Shown: in pieces, positions 12,994 through 15,541 of the stretch | Numbering within the stretch: the stretch's first letter is position 1 | How the letters are laid out: every line of letters begins with the position of its first letter | DNA from: Methanobacteriota archaeon | Lineage (GTDB): Archaea; Thermoplasmatota; Thermoplasmata; Methanomassiliicoccales; Methanomethylophilaceae | NCBI GenBank assembly: GCA_012719315.1 | Contig: JAAYAP010000022.1 | Coordinates: 1 to 15,541, forward strand | Reading direction: 5' to 3' | Length of the DNA: 15,541 bases | Made by a program: the position numbers and the translations under genes | Notes under the pieces: model-generated | Database searches by the model: none | Told to the model about the DNA's origin: nothing | The model's input: the letters and a program-made list of their open reading frames with translations, nothing else

Positions 12994-13851
12994 ATGATGG
13001 ACCCTGCACAGGACCCCCTTGACCTCGAGGAGCTTGCCGCGATATACCGAGTGGAGCGTAAGAGCCCCTCGTTGTCCGCGGTCAGGAGGGACCTGTATCC
13101 CGCGATGGCGGGATTGATGAGCTCCCTCAAGACGGAATACAGCAACCGTCTCTCCGACGACCCCGACTCGCTGCTGTGCGAGGGCGCGAGCCAGAACCGG
13201 CGGCGGTGCGAGACGCTGTCCAAGGATATCGTGGAACTGCGCATGGGCAAGATCGCCTCGATCGCGCTCAGGAACTCGATGGGCGGGCGCAACCCCCTCG
13301 ACCTGCTGACCTCGGAGGAGAAGTTGTATCACGACCAGGTCTCGGAGATCTCCAGAAGCCATTACGACCTCGCTTTCCGCATGGCCGGCAACAAGCGGTA
13401 CCGGATCCCGCCGATCGACGCGGAGCCTGCGCGGGAAGCCGACGTGTTGCTCGAAGAACCGATGGATGAGGCCCGGGTACCGGCTGCGGACACGGTTCCG
13501 ACGGAAGACCCGATCGAGGAGACCGCCGACCTGTCCGATGCTCGGGGCGGGACGGCGGGGGAGATGACCATCGTCGCCGATCCCCCGGCGGCCAATCCTC
13601 CGTCGCATGCCGTTGCCGCGGCGGAAGACGATGACGATGATGATGACGGGAGGGAGGAGACGGGAGTAAGGGACGATGCGGCCCGCGAGAGCGACAGCGT
13701 CACCCTGAGGATCTTGGAGGACCTGCCCGAATTCTCCGGGGCCGACCGGACGTACCGGCTGTACAGAGAGGACGTCGTGACGATCCCGCGGACCCTGGCC
13801 GACGCCTTGGTGCGCCGCGAGAAAGCGGTCCTGCTGAAGCCGTCCGGATGA
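12994..13851 (+). CDS. GINS complex subunit (archaeal Gins51-like)
   Basis: Archaeal GINS joins MCM and other fork proteins in the replicative helicase complex. The 285-residue protein has the A-then-B order of the Sld5/Psf1 type. The helical A domain spans about 10-135 and includes K-D-I-V-E-L-R-M-G-K-I-A-S-I-A (77-91) and L-T-S-E-E-K-L-Y (105-112). A long low-complexity linker (about 137-235) ends in a run of seven aspartates at 212-218. The small beta-rich B domain spans about 236-285: V-T-L-R-I-L-E-D-L-P-E-F, Y-R-L-Y-R-E-D-V-V-T-I-P, K-A-V-L-L-K-P. Two adjacent ATGs (12994, 12997) are possible starts. It is divergent from DUF167-TOPRIM and ends one base before the converging MBL gene begins its stop codon. 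The family call is good; the partner Gins23 is not here. Confidence 0.85.
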   Translation: MMDPAQDPLDLEELAAIYRVERKSPSLSAVRRDLYPAMAGLMSSLKTEYSNRLSDDPDSLLCEGASQNRRRCETLSKDIVELRMGKIASIALRNSMGGRNPLDLLTSEEKLYHDQVSEISRSHYDLAFRMAGNKRYRIPPIDAEPAREADVLLEEPMDEARVPAADTVPTEDPIEETADLSDARGGTAGEMTIVADPPAANPPSHAVAAAEDDDDDDDGREETGVRDDAARESDSVTLRILEDLPEFSGADRTYRLYREDVVTIPRTLADALVRREKAVLLKPSG

Positions 13852-14607
13852 TCAGAACCTGATCGTCCTGGTGTCGCCCTGGAATTCCAGGCAGTCGAGG
13901 CTCATCCTCCTGATGCCTGTCAGGGATGCCACCTCCTCTCTGGCCACGTCGGGGGTGTTGTTGGTCTTGCTGAGGTGAGCCAGGAACACCTGCCTGGAGC
14001 CGCCCATGGTGCGTCGCAGGGCCGCGGCGCAAGCCTCGTTCGAGAGATGACCGCGGTCGCTGTCGATGTGCCTCTTCAGGAACACGGGGTAAGGGCCGTC
14101 CGCCAGCATCTTGCGGTTGTAATTGGATTCGATGACCGCCACGTCCGCTTCGGCCAAGGCCTCCTCCAGCCGAGGCGTGAGTTTGCCCGTGTCCGTGGCC
14201 AGCAGGACCTTCTTGCCGTCCATCTCGGCTACGAACGCATTGGGCTCGGCCGCGTCGTGCGAGGTCGGCAACGGCGTGATCCTGATGCCGCCGACGCTGA
14301 AGCACTCGGAGGTCCTCGTCTCGCAATGCTCGACCTTGCCGAGCTTGGAGGCGCGATAGGTGTTCATGTTGCAGTAGACGGGTATGTCCAGCTTCCTGGC
14401 GGTGGGTCCGGCGCCGACCGTGTGGTCGGAATGCTCGTGGGTCAGCAGCAGGGCTTTGATCGATCCCGGGTCCACGCCCTCCTGGGCCATGTACCTGTTT
14501 ATCTTGCAGTAGCTGACCCCGGCGTCGATCATCACCGCTTCGTCGTCGAACTGTATGACCGTGCAGTTGCCATCGCTCCCGCTGGCAAGCACATGGATCT
14601 CGAACAT
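13852..14607 (-). CDS. Metallo-beta-lactamase-fold hydrolase (YycJ/WalJ-like)
   Basis: The 251-residue protein has the full metal-binding set of the fold: T-H-E-H-S-D-H (56-62), His117 in T-S-H-D, Asp139 in A-T-D-T-G and a C-terminal histidine in L-A-H-L-S-K-T-N-N (209-217). The N-terminal L-A-S-G-S-D-G-N-C-T-V (7-17) and the E-S-N-Y-N (160-164) and G-H-L-S-N (186-190) motifs fit the YycJ/WalJ branch. Members of that branch are linked to DNA repair and cell-wall signalling in bacteria. Substrate here is unknown; a nuclease or phosphodiesterase role is inference. GAGGAG at 14611-14616 lies just before the ATG at 14607 and overlaps the CBS stop, so it is cotranscribed with the CBS gene, 7 nt apart. 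Its stop abuts the GINS stop, forming TGATCA. Confidence 0.87.
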   Translation of the reverse strand: MFEIHVLASGSDGNCTVIQFDDEAVMIDAGVSYCKINRYMAQEGVDPGSIKALLLTHEHSDHTVGAGPTARKLDIPVYCNMNTYRASKLGKVEHCETRTSECFSVGGIRITPLPTSHDAAEPNAFVAEMDGKKVLLATDTGKLTPRLEEALAEADVAVIESNYNRKMLADGPYPVFLKRHIDSDRGHLSNEACAAALRRTMGGSRQVFLAHLSKTNNTPDVAREEVASLTGIRRMSLDCLEFQGDTRTIRF

Positions 14608-14614
14608 CTGCTCC

Positions 14615-15100
14615 TCAGATCTTCCTTCTGTAGATGTAGAAAATCACATCCGAACGGGAGATCGAGCCGACCAGGACGCCTTTCTCCAGGACCGGCAGGC
14701 GGTTCACGTCCATCGTCATCATGGCGCGGAGGGCTTCGATGATCTCGGCATCGGGAGTGGTCGTCAACACGCTCCGCTTCATGATCGCCTCGACCGGCGT
14801 CTCGGAGATCTCCTTGTTGATCCGATTGACCTCCGGATCCTCGGCCTCCCCGTCCATGGGCACGGCCAGGAGGTATTTGGGATCGACGTCGTTGGCCAGC
14901 AGGCTCTGGTATCTCAAGATGAGGTTCAGAACATCGTTCTCCGTGACTATGCCGAGTACGTGGTTCCGATTGTCGACGACGGGTGTGCCGGTGACATTGT
15001 CCACGGCGAACTTCAGGATCGCCTTCTTCAAAGGATCCGTCGGCTTGACCGTGGCCACCTGGGTGGTCATCAGGTCCCTGACCCTCAGCTTCTTCATCAT
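14615..15100 (-). CDS. CBS-domain pair protein
   Basis: The 161-residue protein is two CBS domains and little else. The first runs over about 8-62 (D-L-M-T-T-Q-V-A-T-V, then G-T-P-V-V-D, then G-I-V-T-E-N-D-V-L). The second runs over about 104-158 (I-M-K-R-S-V-L-T-T-T, then N-R-L-P-V-L, then G-S-I-S-R-S-D-V-I). A CBS pair usually binds adenosine nucleotides such as AMP, ATP or SAM and acts as a sensor. With no effector domain, it must act on a partner, and the MBL protein encoded next is the obvious candidate, though this is inference. The ATG at 15100 (M-M-K-K) is 27 bp from a TATA box; upstream in-frame codons are rejected for that reason. The mRNA is probably leaderless. Confidence 0.87.
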   Translation of the reverse strand: MMKKLRVRDLMTTQVATVKPTDPLKKAILKFAVDNVTGTPVVDNRNHVLGIVTENDVLNLILRYQSLLANDVDPKYLLAVPMDGEAEDPEVNRINKEISETPVEAIMKRSVLTTTPDAEIIEALRAMMTMDVNRLPVLEKGVLVGSISRSDVIFYIYRRKI

Positions 15101-15122
15101 GACTCTAAGAATGCAAGGGGAT

Positions 15123-15130
15123 GATATATT
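15123..15130 (-). promoter_or_regulatory. TATA box of the CBS-MBL unit
   Basis: The minus strand reads AATATATC, centred 27 bp before the ATG at 15100. It excludes the longer open frame that begins at 15235, which would start upstream of this promoter. Confidence 0.65.
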
Positions 15131-15262
15131 GATTTGTGTCGCTCGTGCGGGAGGGGTCGCCGACGGTCTTCCGCGCCTCGTCGGCATCCGCCGCGCATCC
15201 GTTCCGCGGGCGGAGGGCATCCATGCATGCATCAAGCGTATACACGTGTCTCCAAATAGACA
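15131..15262. other. Intergenic stretch between the CBS gene and tRNA-Lys
   Basis: No gene is visible. Two short palindromes are present: ATGCATGCAT at 15223-15232 and ACACGTGT at 15242-15249. There is also a 6-bp inverted repeat, CCGACG (15160-15165) with CGTCGG (15179-15184). Their significance is unclear. Confidence 0.35.
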
Positions 15263-15272
15263 GTTTTATTTA
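15263..15272 (+). promoter_or_regulatory. TATA box of tRNA-Lys
   Basis: GTTTTATTTA is centred about 34 bp before the first base of the mature tRNA. Transcription would begin near 15295, leaving a short 5' leader for RNase P to remove. Confidence 0.6.
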
Positions 15273-15301
15273 TGAGGATGCAATCAAGAGGCACTGTTGA
15301 T

Positions 15302-15375
15302 GGGCCTGTAGCTCAGCTAGGTAGAGCGCTCGACTCTTAATCGAGCGGTCAAGGGTTCGAATCCCTTCAGGCCCG
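15302..15375 (+). tRNA. tRNA-Lys, anticodon CTT
   Basis: The 74-nt gene folds fully. The acceptor stem pairs 15302-15308 with 15368-15374. The D stem is GCTC/GAGC, with GG in the loop. The anticodon stem is CTCGA/TCGAG around loop CTCTTAA, with anticodon CTT at 15336-15338, reading AAG. The T stem is AAGGG/CCCTT around TTCGAAT. The discriminator base is G15375 and CCA is not encoded. There is no intron. A TATA box lies upstream, and the T-run at 15423-15427 may end the transcript. Confidence 0.97.
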
Positions 15376-15541
15376 CTGATACGTTTCATTCGATTTCTCT
15401 GAAAGCGTTCGGTCCCGATGCATTTTTACCGGGTTTTCTGGTTCTTATCCTCGTGTTCAGAAAAATCCCTTGGAAAGATGTATTCGATCGACGTGAACAA
15501 GATTCTTTATTTTTATAAGGATATATAAATAAAATAAAAAG
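15376..15541. other. AT-rich region after the tRNA
   Basis: No convincing gene is visible. The first half holds short T-runs (15423-15427 and 15433-15436) that could end tRNA transcription. From 15506 the sequence is almost pure A/T, with TATATAAATAAA near 15522-15533, most simply the promoter region of a gene beyond the right edge. A 36-codon open frame at 15418-15528 has no family features. Confidence 0.4.

Noticed and set aside
12919..13608. Long N-terminal extension of the DUF167 frame
   Set aside because: Most of it runs antisense to the GINS gene; DUF167 family length fits the ATG at 12918. Only the ATG at 12978 remains a minor alternative.
15101..15235. N-terminal extension of the CBS gene
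   Set aside because: A TATA box at 15123-15130 lies inside it, 27 bp before the ATG at 15100, so the longer product would not be transcribed from that promoter.
15242..15249. ACACGTGT near tRNA-Lys as a second copy of the purS palindrome
   Set aside because: It lacks the central GC of ACACGCGTGT and its place well upstream of a tRNA TATA box does not match; similarity is probably chance.
15418..15528. A 36-codon open frame after the tRNA
   Set aside because: No SD or TATA box at proper spacing and no recognisable features; its end lies in the AT-rich tract of a probable promoter.
1..15541. CRISPR array, insertion sequence, prophage or defence island
   Set aside because: No regularly spaced repeats, no transposase, integrase or phage genes, and no nuclease clusters; gene content is housekeeping throughout.

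Overview
The window looks like ordinary core chromosome of a GC-rich euryarchaeon. The gene families are archaeal: a CTP-dependent riboflavin kinase with a DNA-binding domain, pantoate kinase, a DUF357 protein, a GINS replication protein, archaeal/eukaryotic-type prolyl-tRNA synthetase and TrmI. Most first genes of transcription units sit about 25-30 bp downstream of a TATA-like element, while internal genes have Shine-Dalgarno (SD) sequences. None of the 19 complete genes ends in TAG (17 TGA, 2 TAA). My best guess from gene content, GC content and TAG avoidance is Thermoplasmata, perhaps Methanomassiliicoccales. This is inference, since no marker gene is present.

Layout. Bases 1-268 are a GC-rich gap with a possible divergent promoter at its left edge. 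Bases 269-1243 hold two small membrane proteins (a DUF998 protein and a four-helix protein) ending in a GC hairpin. Bases 1348-2004 encode a riboflavin kinase fused to a winged helix (RbkR-like), with a dyad repeat just upstream of its TATA box. The minus strand from 8608 down to 2131 carries two units: prs-proS-trmI, then purS-purL-purQ from its own promoter. Together these supply PRPP and use it in the fourth step of purine synthesis, alongside tRNA charging and tRNA methylation. Bases 8707-9000 are a DUF357 gene on the plus strand. A minus-strand operon (11621 down to 8984) carries tmk-coaBC-pantoate kinase, joining dTMP phosphorylation with CoA synthesis.

Bases 11775-12179 encode a lone four-helix membrane protein. 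A divergent promoter near 12969 serves DUF167-TOPRIM on the minus strand and a GINS gene on the plus strand. The GINS gene ends exactly where a converging metallo-beta-lactamase-fold gene ends; that gene lies downstream of a CBS-pair gene. A tRNA-Lys(CTT) closes the window, followed by an AT-rich stretch that probably leads to the next gene.

I found no CRISPR array, insertion sequence, prophage, toxin-antitoxin pair or integration site, and no clearly new multi-gene system. The most interesting points are the candidate RbkR operator, the palindrome at the purS promoter, the divergent GINS/TOPRIM arrangement, possible active-region changes in CoaBC and ProRS, and the absence of TAG stops.
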